A stretch of 64,000 bases of DNA, taken from NCBI RefSeq assembly GCF_017745275.1, contig NZ_JAGHZS010000008.1:124001-188000 (forward strand), written 5' to 3'. The notes under the pieces are model-generated. The model made no database searches. It was not told the DNA's origin and saw only the letters and a list, made by a program, of their open reading frames with translations. Of the stretch, positions 53,681 through 62,786 are shown piece by piece. This stretch comes from Chitinophaga sp. GTDB taxonomy: Bacteria > Bacteroidota > Bacteroidia > Chitinophagales > Chitinophagaceae. The stretch's first letter is position 1. Each line of letters starts with the position of its first letter. The position numbers were made by a program, and so were the translations under genes.

Positions 53681-54617
53681 AAAAATAAAATTCTCTAAAG
53701 GCTCTTACCATTAACAAATTCTCCCGCCATTGATCAAAAGGAGCATTAATTATATTTTGATAATCATTTAATAAATATTGTACCACATCTGCACCAGCAG
53801 CGATAGACGTTAGTACCCCTCCTCCTAGTCTGGGATTAATTTCCATCACAAATACTTTCCCACTTGATTTCTCTTTCAAAAACTGGATAGTAATGGGGCC
53901 AATAAATTTTCCCGCCATTAAAATTTGTTTAGAGAGATCTATGATGCTATCATCTTTTATGGTAATCGATTTGATAGCTTCTCCGCCAGCCACTTCTAAA
54001 CGTTTTCTGGGCACAATGGAGACAATATTAGCATTTTTTCCAACGTAGCAGTCAACAGTATACTCATCAGCAACAACAAAATGTTGCAGCAGATAGTCAG
54101 ACGTCTCTTTTTCTTCTTTAAATCTTGCAAAAGACTGATCGTCTTTTAATATAATTAATCCTTTGGAAGCGGACCCATAGCGGGGTTTGGCTATCATTGG
54201 CCAATTCCCGGTATTATTATCCGGCACAGGGAAAGCATTCTGAATAAACCAATCATTTGCAGATACCTTATCAAACATAATGTGACAAATATTCTCGTCG
54301 CTGACAGGAATAAAAATATCAGGCAACAAACGGCCCAGATGCCGGGATATGAGGATAGCAGGATCTACAAAAGGTAGCACAATATTAATGTGGTTATCCT
54401 GAATACATTGAGCTAAATGTGCCAATATATTTTCATCTTTCCATCGCAGTCCAACAATTACTTCGGCCACTTCGGCAATAGGGACAAATTTATCCAATTC
54501 ATATGAAAATATTTTAACATTAATATTTCTCTCTTTTCCCGCCTTGATAAAATGCTCTGCTATAGAAGTTCTTTTTGCTCCTCCAAGGAATAATATATTC
54601 AAGGTTTTCTCATGCAT
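53664..54617 (-). CDS. ATP-grasp domain protein in the nonulosonate cluster
   Basis: The 317-residue protein has a pre-ATP-grasp Rossmann-like region (about 8-105) and an ATP-grasp domain (about 115-300), with KPRYGSASKGL in the ATP loop, EYTVDCYV in the middle and VMEINPRLGGG for metal binding. It belongs to the CarB-like carboxylate-amine ligase group. Linked to the HAD gene (17-base overlap) and then NeuB, it may attach an acyl or amino-acid group to an amino sugar. No LegH-type acetyltransferase is adjacent. Substrate unknown; function is inference. Confidence 0.85.
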   Translation of the reverse strand: MHEKTLNILFLGGAKRTSIAEHFIKAGKERNINVKIFSYELDKFVPIAEVAEVIVGLRWKDENILAHLAQCIQDNHINIVLPFVDPAILISRHLGRLLPDIFIPVSDENICHIMFDKVSANDWFIQNAFPVPDNNTGNWPMIAKPRYGSASKGLIILKDDQSFARFKEEKETSDYLLQHFVVADEYTVDCYVGKNANIVSIVPRKRLEVAGGEAIKSITIKDDSIIDLSKQILMAGKFIGPITIQFLKEKSSGKVFVMEINPRLGGGVLTSIAAGADVVQYLLNDYQNIINAPFDQWRENLLMVRAFREFYFYADNN

Positions 54618-55190
54618 GGCTGCTTTTTTTTTCCTAATAGACGTTACGGTTAATATTACAAATTAGTTCTCCGTGTGACAATTACCTTAGTTCAAAAACT
54701 TAGATTAACAAGTTGAGTCTTTTTTAATGTGGTCATACCTGTTTTACATTCCAACCATATTTCATGACTTATCCATTATCAGTGAACACATCACAGATTA
54801 TATGTTTTTCAATAAATCAATTTGAATATTTCGTGGCTTTCCAGATATGTTTTGGAGAATTACTTTTAGAGTAAATCAACACCTGTTTTGAGTAACTATT
54901 CATTACAGTTACTACGTTCGAGGCTTCCAAATAATGTAATACTCAACCATGATTCATATTAACACAAATCATTATAACCACATTTTAGTGTTATTATGGC
55001 AGCTAAGTTAATATAATTTTAATAGAATGTATAGAAATACCTCCATCATGGGGAGTTTGTAGACATAAAACAGAAAAACGAAGGGGAATGAGGCTGAGAA
55101 ACATAAATTACTTGCTGGCTAAGGTATGCGGCTTACACTTTTACTAAGACACAGCATCTTCCAATAAACGCTTTTCAGGGAAGGTAACCT
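54618..55190. other. Intergenic stretch of 573 bases, AT-rich
   Basis: I see no supported coding frame. A weak inverted repeat (AGTAACT...AGTTACT near 54892-54914) is the only structure noticed. The gap separates the ATP-grasp gene from the methyltransferase gene and so probably holds a promoter of the ATP-grasp-HAD-neuB unit; no exact TAnnTTTG box was found. Confidence 0.6.
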
Positions 55191-55853
55191 TTATTTAACT
55201 GCTAAAATAACATAGTCGCTGATATGAATTTGTTCGTTGTGAGAAGTGTAGTCCAATGAATCAATTGATTCAATTGTAAATACTGATCCGTAAATATCGT
55301 GTATAGATGCTTTATTACTAAGACGGATAAACCCTTTACCTGAAAGAGGTCCATCAGAAACATTGTTAAATTCTAACAGCCCTATCTCATCATAGGTTTT
55401 TCCCAAATACATTTTATCTGAAAAAGTACGGCTATACAGCTTGCCTTGTGGCTTCAGCACCCGTCTAATTTCCTGTAATATTCTCCGGGTATTCTCCTGA
55501 TTATTGGTATATAAACATTGATTGTCTATTACCGCGTCGAAAAAGTTATCTTCATAAGGCAGGATGGAAATATCTCCTATGCTTAGGCTGGCTGACAAGC
55601 CTTCCCTTTGTAACCTGCTGACAGCAATGTCAATGGCTACTTTACTGGCATCGATACCATAAGTATCAAACCCCTCCCTTGAAATAAACCAGATATTGGC
55701 ACCTGTTCCGCAGCCAACTTCCAATATTTTAACCCGGGGCCGGTTAGCTTTGTAGTAGTTGCGGGCAATGAATTGTATGAGACTTTCTGATGGATATTTG
55801 CCCCATTCCTGGTTAGCAAAAACATTATCCCAAATGGGATCCCAACTTTCCAT
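55191..55853 (-). CDS. Class I SAM-dependent methyltransferase
   Basis: The 220-residue protein has the SAM-binding motif ILEVGCGTGANIWF (about residue 40), the acidic residue after strand 2 (TYGIDASKVA) and the conserved YEDNFFDAVIDNQ. It fits small methyltransferases that methylate sugars, lipids or precursors in polysaccharide loci. The gene starts 55 bases after the stop of the LegC-type gene, on the same strand. Its substrate is not clear; O-methylation of the nonulosonate is one option. Confidence 0.9.
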   Translation of the reverse strand: MESWDPIWDNVFANQEWGKYPSESLIQFIARNYYKANRPRVKILEVGCGTGANIWFISREGFDTYGIDASKVAIDIAVSRLQREGLSASLSIGDISILPYEDNFFDAVIDNQCLYTNNQENTRRILQEIRRVLKPQGKLYSRTFSDKMYLGKTYDEIGLLEFNNVSDGPLSGKGFIRLSNKASIHDIYGSVFTIESIDSLDYTSHNEQIHISDYVILAVK

Positions 55854-55908
55854 AGTGCGATAGTATTAAAATTAAAAAAATTAAAACTAAGCAACCACAA
55901 ACATCTTA

Positions 55909-57066
55909 CTACACCGGTAAAAAACGGACACTGCTCGGTATATTCACCACACGGTCTTCTAACCATTCTGCATTCATTAAATCTCCCTTTTGGCAGTGCT
56001 CATACATAGGCAGCCTGGTCATCAGGGTCCATATGGGTCTGCACATTACCTGCTGTTGATTGGCAAATGCAAGGAAATTATCTCTTTCCTCACGGTTGTT
56101 CAACAAAATTGCATTCAACCAAAAATTAGCTTTACCACCTGGTATTTCCTGTACAAAAGGAATACCTTTCTCACTAAAATAATTTTTGTAAAGGCTTGCC
56201 AATTCCCGTTTATTCTCCACAAAGCTGTTAAGCTGTTCCAGCTGGGCGCATGCCAGTGCTGCAGTAATATTTGGTAACCGGTAATTGTAGGCAATTTCAT
56301 CATGCACGAATTCCCATGCATGAGGTATTTTGGCCGTGGTAGAAATATGCTTAGCTCTGTGGGCTACACTTTCATCATTGGTAATAATTGCACCTCCTGC
56401 ACCGCAGGTAACCGTTTTATTACCGTTAAAACTAAATGTACCCATCAGGCCGAAAGTTCCTGTATGCGCTCCCTTATAATAACTACCCAGAGATTCAGCA
56501 GCATCTTCAATCAACTTAATATGAAAAGCATTACACACCTCTGCAACTTCATCTATCCTTAAAGGGAAACCAAACGTATGCATTGGCAGGCAGGCAACAA
56601 TTCGTCTTCCACTTGTTTTATTTATACAAACGCCTTCCTCATTGATGTAAGTATTATTTTCCAGGAAAGTCCGCAAAGCAGTTGGTGACAATCCCATGGT
56701 ATCTTTGTCTACATCTACAAAAACGGGTACCCCACCCGCCTGGCTAATCGCATTGGCTGTGGCAACAAATGTAAGTGGCTGTGTAATCACTTCATCGCCA
56801 TGTCTGACGTCTGCAAGTACCAGTGCGAGGTGCAAAGCAGCAGTGCCGTTTACTATTGCAATAGCATACTTTGCTCCTGTAATTTCAGCCATCATCCGCT
56901 CAAATCTGTTAACATACTCCCCCACAGAAGAAACGAAAGTAGAATCTAATGTATCCATTACATATTTACGCTCATTCCCCCCAAAGTAAGGAGCATGTAA
57001 TGGTATAAATCCCTCCGGTTTGTTAAATACTGATCTTATGTAAGCTACTATTTCCTCCTGTATCAT
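55909..57066 (-). CDS. legC: LegC-type PLP-dependent sugar aminotransferase
   Basis: The 385-residue DegT/DnrJ-family protein has FIPLHAPYFGGNERKYVMDTL near the N-terminus, VNGTAALHLAL, and the PLP lysine in GTFSFNGNKTVTCGAGG (about residue 195). The N-terminal pattern is typical of LegC, which aminates the 4-keto sugar made by LegB. Its start overlaps the legB stop by 4 bases. The product would be a UDP- or GDP-4-amino-4,6-dideoxy hexose. Confidence 0.93.
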   Translation of the reverse strand: MIQEEIVAYIRSVFNKPEGFIPLHAPYFGGNERKYVMDTLDSTFVSSVGEYVNRFERMMAEITGAKYAIAIVNGTAALHLALVLADVRHGDEVITQPLTFVATANAISQAGGVPVFVDVDKDTMGLSPTALRTFLENNTYINEEGVCINKTSGRRIVACLPMHTFGFPLRIDEVAEVCNAFHIKLIEDAAESLGSYYKGAHTGTFGLMGTFSFNGNKTVTCGAGGAIITNDESVAHRAKHISTTAKIPHAWEFVHDEIAYNYRLPNITAALACAQLEQLNSFVENKRELASLYKNYFSEKGIPFVQEIPGGKANFWLNAILLNNREERDNFLAFANQQQVMCRPIWTLMTRLPMYEHCQKGDLMNAEWLEDRVVNIPSSVRFLPV

Positions 57067-58061
57067 ATGTTGTAGATATCCGCTTTGTATTGTTTTAAAT
57101 GCTGATCATTCCTGAACCAGGCAATTGTTTCCTCCAATCCCTGATCCAATGTATAAGATGCAGTCCAGGATGTGTGTTGCTTCAATTTTTCGCAAGAACC
57201 AAACAACCTGAATACTTCGCTCTTAGCGGGCCTTAACCGGTCAGAATCATGCAAAATGGTAGCATTGGGATTGATGAGATTCACAATCTTCTGCGCCAGG
57301 TCACCTACCGTTATTTCAGATTGAGTGGCAATATTACAATCTGTGCCAATGAGGCTATCTGCCTTAGCAATAGCGACAAAACCTTTTACCGTGTCTTTAA
57401 CAAACAGTAAATCTCTTGTAGGGGTAATATCTCCCAGCTTTATTTCTGTTTTACCAGCCAGCAATTGAGTAATGATGGTAGGTATAACAGCTCTGGCAGA
57501 CTGACGTGGTCCATAAGTATTGAATGGCCTTACAATCGTAAGAGGTAAGTCGAAACTCCGGTAAAAAGATTCAGCGATACAATCTGCCCCTATTTTAGAA
57601 GCGGAATAAGGTGATTGTGGTTGTCTGTCATGTTTTTCATCTATCGGCACGTAGCATGCAGTACCATATACTTCAGAGGTAGAAGTAACCAGTACCCGCT
57701 CAATTCCCAGATCTTTCGCCGCCTGAACAATATTCAAAGTTCCTTTTACATTGGTATCTATGTAGGAATCAGGAGAATGGTAGCTAAAAGGGATAGCAAT
57801 GAGGGCAGCAAGATGAAAAACAACATCTACGCCTTTCATGGCAGTCCTTACTCCGTTTGGATCACGTATGTCGCCTGCGAAGATCTCTATATTTGATAAT
57901 TCTTCTTTTGACAATGTATCCAGCCATCCCCAGCTATTGAAAGAGTTATAATATACAAATGCTTTTACCTGCGCTCCTTCAGCCATTAATTGTTGCACAA
58001 GGTGACTACCAATAAAACCATCCGCACCTGTTACTAAAACCTTTTTATTTTTTATTTCCAT
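57063..58061 (-). CDS. legB: LegB-type NAD-dependent 4,6-dehydratase
   Basis: The 332-residue SDR protein has VTGADGFIGSHLVQQLM, then VYYNSFNSWGWLD after strand 2, which is characteristic of LegB, plus STSEVYGTA and YSASKIGAD. It removes water from UDP- or GDP-HexNAc to give the 4-keto-6-deoxy sugar for LegC, to which it is translationally coupled. The gene starts 40 bases after the Wzz-type gene. Confidence 0.93.
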   Translation of the reverse strand: MEIKNKKVLVTGADGFIGSHLVQQLMAEGAQVKAFVYYNSFNSWGWLDTLSKEELSNIEIFAGDIRDPNGVRTAMKGVDVVFHLAALIAIPFSYHSPDSYIDTNVKGTLNIVQAAKDLGIERVLVTSTSEVYGTACYVPIDEKHDRQPQSPYSASKIGADCIAESFYRSFDLPLTIVRPFNTYGPRQSARAVIPTIITQLLAGKTEIKLGDITPTRDLLFVKDTVKGFVAIAKADSLIGTDCNIATQSEITVGDLAQKIVNLINPNATILHDSDRLRPAKSEVFRLFGSCEKLKQHTSWTASYTLDQGLEETIAWFRNDQHLKQYKADIYNI

Positions 58062-58101
58062 ATGCTAAAACGAAATTCTGACATTGAGATAGGTGGACTG
58101 T

Positions 58102-59187
58102 TTATTTTCCATCCAAAATATCCCTTAATATTTTTTTAATCAGTAAATAGAAAACGATCAAAACACCCCCCATAAAACCACCAAATATCAGCCCCTTTAA
58201 TTTGCCTAATTTCACCTTCTCCAAAGGCAAAATAGGAGTATCCACAATTTGAATGACTGGTGTTTCCTGTGCCATTGAAATTTTGGTAAATTCCAGATTC
58301 TTCACCACTTCTCCGTACATTGTTTGTAATACCATTTTGTCTCTCATCGCAAACTCAACATTGACACTTGCCACCTGTTTAGCCGGATTCATATTAAGAT
58401 CCTGCACAGCAGCTGCTGAGTAAGTTTTACGATTCAACAATATCTCCAGTGAATCAGCCTGCGACTGTAATCTGTCAACATTTGATTTCGTTTTCTTAGT
58501 TTTCGTTTCAATATAAAAGCCGGCAGCCTCATCAACCAACGATTCCGTAAATACCTTAGAGAAATTCTCGCTTAGAGAAGTACAGGTAACTGAGATGAAA
58601 TTATACTGCTTTGCGGTTTTGTCTACATCCAGGTTACTTTTTACAATGGTGTTGTAAATAACCTGAAGAATACTGTCCTGAAGTAACGAAAATTTGGTTC
58701 TTTCCTGTCCAAGCGGAAAATGTATCTGTTGTAATTCCGGTTTCTTCCAGGTTTGTCTGAGCTTATTGAATTCAATATAGTGTTCTGCCAGTGTCATTTT
58801 CTTCCCATCTTCCACAATAGGAGAAAGTAAAGTTTTCTCAATCATCAACCTTGACTTCAAAAACACCATAATATTATCTCCCTGAAAAATGCCACTGCTT
58901 CCACTACCTGACAAATCTATCCCAAACTGACTAGCCATTCCCATGTAAGCTCCCAAAGGACCTGCACTGTTTTCCTCCATAACAAAGGTGAGTTCCCCTT
59001 TGTACAAAGGCTTCTTAATAAATGCATAAGTAAGCCCCAGCGCAGCGCCAATAATAGCTACGAGAATAATGAGGAACTTTTTACTCCATAGAAAACGTAA
59101 CCATTCCTGCATTGTTAAAATAATGGATTTCAGCGTTAACTCCTGTTCGCCTACATCAATTCCTCGCGATCGTTGGGATGATTCCAT
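58102..59187 (-). CDS. Chain-length determinant protein (Wzz type)
   Basis: The 361-residue protein has two membrane segments (about 37-57 and 332-353) around a periplasmic helical domain with coiled-coil-like stretches. This is the Wzz/PCP layout with no C-terminal tyrosine kinase. It would set polymer length along with the Wzy-like protein. Its start lies 32 bases after the SLBB gene stop. Confidence 0.9.
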   Translation of the reverse strand: MESSQRSRGIDVGEQELTLKSIILTMQEWLRFLWSKKFLIILVAIIGAALGLTYAFIKKPLYKGELTFVMEENSAGPLGAYMGMASQFGIDLSGSGSSGIFQGDNIMVFLKSRLMIEKTLLSPIVEDGKKMTLAEHYIEFNKLRQTWKKPELQQIHFPLGQERTKFSLLQDSILQVIYNTIVKSNLDVDKTAKQYNFISVTCTSLSENFSKVFTESLVDEAAGFYIETKTKKTKSNVDRLQSQADSLEILLNRKTYSAAAVQDLNMNPAKQVASVNVEFAMRDKMVLQTMYGEVVKNLEFTKISMAQETPVIQIVDTPILPLEKVKLGKLKGLIFGGFMGGVLIVFYLLIKKILRDILDGK

Positions 59188-59219
59188 TTATATTTCTTTT
59201 ATACTAAAACCCTGTTAGA

Positions 59220-61679
59220 TTATTTTACCCTGGTCAGAATAGTCACTACAATCAATGCAATAGAAGCAAGACCACTGCTAAACCCGATTAGTTCCTGCGG
59301 AGATAGGCCTCTTCTCTCTCTCTTACTTGGAATATACACTTCTGCACCGGGCTTTAATTTTGGATATTTGTTAAAAAAGAATATCTTTCTTGTACTTTTT
59401 ATTTCTCCATTAGAATATACCACATAACTTCTTCTTTTCAATGCAGAGGAAGTAAAACCACCAGCTCCCCGTATATAATCACGGAAAGCATATCCTTTAT
59501 CGAAGCGAATTTTCTTGGGGAAATAAACCTCTCCAAACATCTGAATTGTTTGAAGTTTCTTGGGAATTTTCAACACATCACCTTCCTCCAGTAAAATATC
59601 ATATTTAGATGACGGATTCTTCAAAATTTCCGGCAGCTTAATTCCGAGCAATTGATATTTACGTTCCATCATACTCTTTACACTCGAAATACTGGTACTG
59701 TCTTCCAGCTTGCTATAAAACAACGCAAGTTTGTTACTTAACAACGCACTATCCGAACTATTGATATATGTTCTGCGCAACAGTACTGCTCCTTCAGGAA
59801 ACGCTTCCTCTCTGAGTCCACCAGACCTTTTAATAACATCAGAGATATGCTCTCTCTTGTTAATAATAGTATACTGTCCCGGATAGACTACTTCTCCTTC
59901 CAGCAGAACATTTGCCTGTTCGCTATAAGCTGGGGATTTACGGATAATTATCTCATCAAAGGGTTCTAATATCACTTGTTGCCCTGCAATACCAGATAAA
60001 TCGGCAGTGATATCAAACTGTTTAATAATGGCTTTTGCCGTGTCTTTGCTATTATAATCACCTTTCCTGATCCTTCTTGATATTTCCACATGCTTCAAGG
60101 AAGCCGCGTCACGGAGTCCTCCTGCAAGTAAAACCAAATCCTCAAGTCTCATGCTATCTGCATAAGGAAATAGTCCCGGTCTGTTTACCTCTCCCCCAAT
60201 AAATACGGAAAAGCCTTGGCGGAGATCAAATTTCGAAAAAATGACTATACTATCTTCTTTCTCTACCGGAATCACTGTTTTACCACCAACTACATCCTGT
60301 ACATTAAAGCTGATAATAGCAGGTGTGAAATCATGCTGTAAACGGCGGATAATACCGCGATTCAAAGAAGCCTCTTCCCGTACACCATCGGCCTTCTTAA
60401 TCAGATCGGCAATGGTCATTCCCGGTTCCAGCCCATAATTTCCGGGATGAAATACTGCACCGGCAATGGTAACGCGATTGCTAAAGCGGTTCAATATGGA
60501 ATCAATAAAAAACTGGTCTCCTGATTTCAGCTTAAAAGAAGCGATTTCATCTGCTTTAACATTGATCACTTCTCTTTCCTTATTGTTGATACGGTATCCT
60601 GTTATATTTTCTTTAAAAGAACCATCCGTATATCCTCCGGCATAGTCAAGCATAGTTTGAAGCGTTTCATTATCTTTCGCTTCAAATATAGCAGGGTGCT
60701 TCACTTCTCCTATCAACTCCACTCTTGTTTTATATGGATTTACTTTCACAATATCCTGATCCTGCAAAATAATGTTGTTCGATAAATCTCCCCTGGTAAG
60801 AAAATCATACAAATCAAATGTATTAATCACCTGACCGTTACGGATAACCTGTATATTACGAAAAGAGCCATTATCGTTAGGTCCACCGGACACATATAAC
60901 GCATTAGCCACAGAAGCCAGGGAAGGCAGGGTATAAGAACCTGGCCGATCAATTTCACCAATTATCAATACGCGGATACTCCGGATATTTCCCAATGACA
61001 TTTGCACAAAGGTTTTTCCTGTACCTATGGTAGAATATATAGTAGATAATTGTTTAGTAATCCTTGTTTTAGCTTCCTCAATGGTTAAACCATTTACGTA
61101 TACAGGACCCAGGTTGGGAATACGGATGTAGCCTTCTGCTGTTACGGTTAAATTATATTGTACTTCGGAATAACCATATATATCAATCATCAATTGGTCG
61201 TTCGCTGCAAGCCTGTAATTAGAAGGAGTGGGGATTCTTAAGTTCGGTTCAAAAGTGAGGTTCTTATTACTGAAGAGTTCCGCTCCGAAAATCTTTTTCC
61301 TTTTTATGTCGTCGGGATTAAGTCTTTGTCTGAATAAATCAACATTACTGGTATCTGAATCATTAAACGATCGCCCTGAATACTGATTGTCCTGTTGAAA
61401 GGTTTCTGAATTCTTCTTTTTATCCAGGCTTTTATCAAGCCCCATCATCGTGATCCTCGTTTTCAGCTTCTCAGCCTCCGCTGGTGGCACTCCTTTCTGT
61501 TCCGCATAAGAATCAATATCAGACATACTCATATTGTTCTGCTTCATTTCGGCAACAATTCTACGTATCTGAGCATCTGATAAATTGTCGATATTCACCT
61601 GCGCTGGGGACGGTACCTGTGCCATTACACACAAACCTATAAACAGGAACAGTTGGACCAACAGTAATTTTCTTAACAT
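59220..61679 (-). CDS. SLBB-domain polysaccharide export protein (Wza-like)
   Basis: The 819-residue protein has a signal peptide (to about residue 20, VMAQ), a helical stretch, a Poly_export domain (about 155-235: YRLAANDQLMIDIYGYSEVQYNL) and about six SLBB repeats (e.g. RVLIIGEIDRPGSYTLPS, VFIGGEVNRPGLFPY, VLLEGEVVYPGQYTI). A C-terminal membrane helix ends the protein (about 795-815). It is longer than enteric Wza, as usual in Bacteroidota. It would be the outer-membrane export channel and heads the locus. Confidence 0.94.
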   Translation of the reverse strand: MLRKLLLVQLFLFIGLCVMAQVPSPAQVNIDNLSDAQIRRIVAEMKQNNMSMSDIDSYAEQKGVPPAEAEKLKTRITMMGLDKSLDKKKNSETFQQDNQYSGRSFNDSDTSNVDLFRQRLNPDDIKRKKIFGAELFSNKNLTFEPNLRIPTPSNYRLAANDQLMIDIYGYSEVQYNLTVTAEGYIRIPNLGPVYVNGLTIEEAKTRITKQLSTIYSTIGTGKTFVQMSLGNIRSIRVLIIGEIDRPGSYTLPSLASVANALYVSGGPNDNGSFRNIQVIRNGQVINTFDLYDFLTRGDLSNNIILQDQDIVKVNPYKTRVELIGEVKHPAIFEAKDNETLQTMLDYAGGYTDGSFKENITGYRINNKEREVINVKADEIASFKLKSGDQFFIDSILNRFSNRVTIAGAVFHPGNYGLEPGMTIADLIKKADGVREEASLNRGIIRRLQHDFTPAIISFNVQDVVGGKTVIPVEKEDSIVIFSKFDLRQGFSVFIGGEVNRPGLFPYADSMRLEDLVLLAGGLRDAASLKHVEISRRIRKGDYNSKDTAKAIIKQFDITADLSGIAGQQVILEPFDEIIIRKSPAYSEQANVLLEGEVVYPGQYTIINKREHISDVIKRSGGLREEAFPEGAVLLRRTYINSSDSALLSNKLALFYSKLEDSTSISSVKSMMERKYQLLGIKLPEILKNPSSKYDILLEEGDVLKIPKKLQTIQMFGEVYFPKKIRFDKGYAFRDYIRGAGGFTSSALKRRSYVVYSNGEIKSTRKIFFFNKYPKLKPGAEVYIPSKRERRGLSPQELIGFSSGLASIALIVVTILTRVK

Positions 61680-62214
61680 GTATAATAGGATCTAAACTTT
61701 CTCGAATCTTTTTTGGAATCAATCTTACCTGGCTGCCGCCAAATAAGCTGCAAATCTATAAAAAATAACATATAAATGTTAGATTCATCAGAATTCTACC
61801 ACTTTTGGGATGAAATCACTATGAACTGTCGGCTGATAGATTAAGCATGCTTTCGAAAGATATGGTTCCCGCTCTGCAAATATGCGTCCAAATATTGAAG
61901 CAGCTCTAATTTTAAGATTATTATAATATATAAATATTATAAATGTGATAAATCCCTATTATTAAAATCCTTTTCCCGTTCTTATACGTTTATCTATTAG
62001 AGAGTCGTCTGTGAATTACCTGTTTTGATAAATTACTATCGTTACTTAAACTACCACCGTTTTCATCGATCTAAATACTGGCCTTGGATCAATCGCTTGA
62101 GAATCAATTGAAACAACTAAAAAAAGTCATGTTTTAACCGCCCCTTGGCACCTATTCGAATACACCTTTCACCCCTTTCTTTGTTCAAATTAGTTAAGGC
62201 AAAAATTAAACATT
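61680..62214. other. Divergent intergenic region between the EPS locus and the sigma-factor gene
   Basis: These 535 AT-rich bases hold no supported gene. The exact -7 box for the EPS locus lies at 61751-61758. On the plus strand TTTCTTTG at 62176-62183, one mismatch from TAnnTTTG, could serve the sigma-factor gene. No JUMPstart-like or UpxY-type antiterminator signal was recognised. Confidence 0.6.
61751..61758 (-). promoter_or_regulatory. -7 promoter box of the exopolysaccharide locus
   Basis: TAGATTTG on the minus strand matches TAnnTTTG, 71 bases before the ATG of the Wza-like gene. It is the best candidate for the main promoter of the minus-strand locus. No -33 TTG was found at normal spacing. 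Confidence 0.5.
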
Positions 62215-62715
62215 ATGTCGTCTGTTGAATTTAACACCTTGCTTATCGGAAACGCTGATTTCCTGAAACCCTTTGCTTTTACCCTCACCAAAGATGCTGA
62301 ACAGGCAAAAGACCTTTATCAGGAAACCCTTTTCAGAGCCCTATCTAACCAGGAAAAATACCTGGAAGGCACCAACATCCGCGCCTGGCTATTCACCATT
62401 ATGCGAAACATCTTTATCAACCACTACCGTAAAAAATTGAAACATCGCATGGTAGCCGAACCAAGCGCGAGCGACTTCTTTATTAATTACCACCAAAGTA
62501 CCGTTACCAACAAAGCGGCTTCTAATCTACAGATGAAAGATATCCACGTGGCCGTGTATCATCTGCCCAATATCTTCAAAAAGCCGTTTATGCTCTATTA
62601 TGAAGGCTATAAATATTTCGAGATTGCTAACATTCTACAGGAACCACTGGGCACCATTAAAAGCCGGATACATTTTGCCCGGAAAATACTTAAATCCCAG
62701 GTTCCAAGACAATAA
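62215..62715 (+). CDS. ECF-type RNA polymerase sigma factor
   Basis: The 166-residue protein has sigma region 2 (about 15-80: EQAKDLYQETLFRAL and NIRAWLFTIMRNIFINHYRK) and region 4 (about 105-160: YEGYKYFEIANILQEPLGTIKSRIHFARKIL). This is the layout of ECF sigma factors, which direct RNA polymerase to stress- or envelope-related promoters. No anti-sigma gene is adjacent; the next gene is on the opposite strand. It is divergent from the exopolysaccharide locus. Confidence 0.94.
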   Translation: MSSVEFNTLLIGNADFLKPFAFTLTKDAEQAKDLYQETLFRALSNQEKYLEGTNIRAWLFTIMRNIFINHYRKKLKHRMVAEPSASDFFINYHQSTVTNKAASNLQMKDIHVAVYHLPNIFKKPFMLYYEGYKYFEIANILQEPLGTIKSRIHFARKILKSQVPRQ

Positions 62716-62786
62716 CCCATATCATGAAAACTAACATGTAAATACCATCCAGCCCGAAAGCAAGCTTTCAGGCCGGACCATCACCG

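Noticed and set aside
55637-55966. 109-codon minus-strand frame overlapping the methyltransferase and LegC genes
   Set aside because: It is another frame of two genes with clear motifs, and its sequence is not protein-like.
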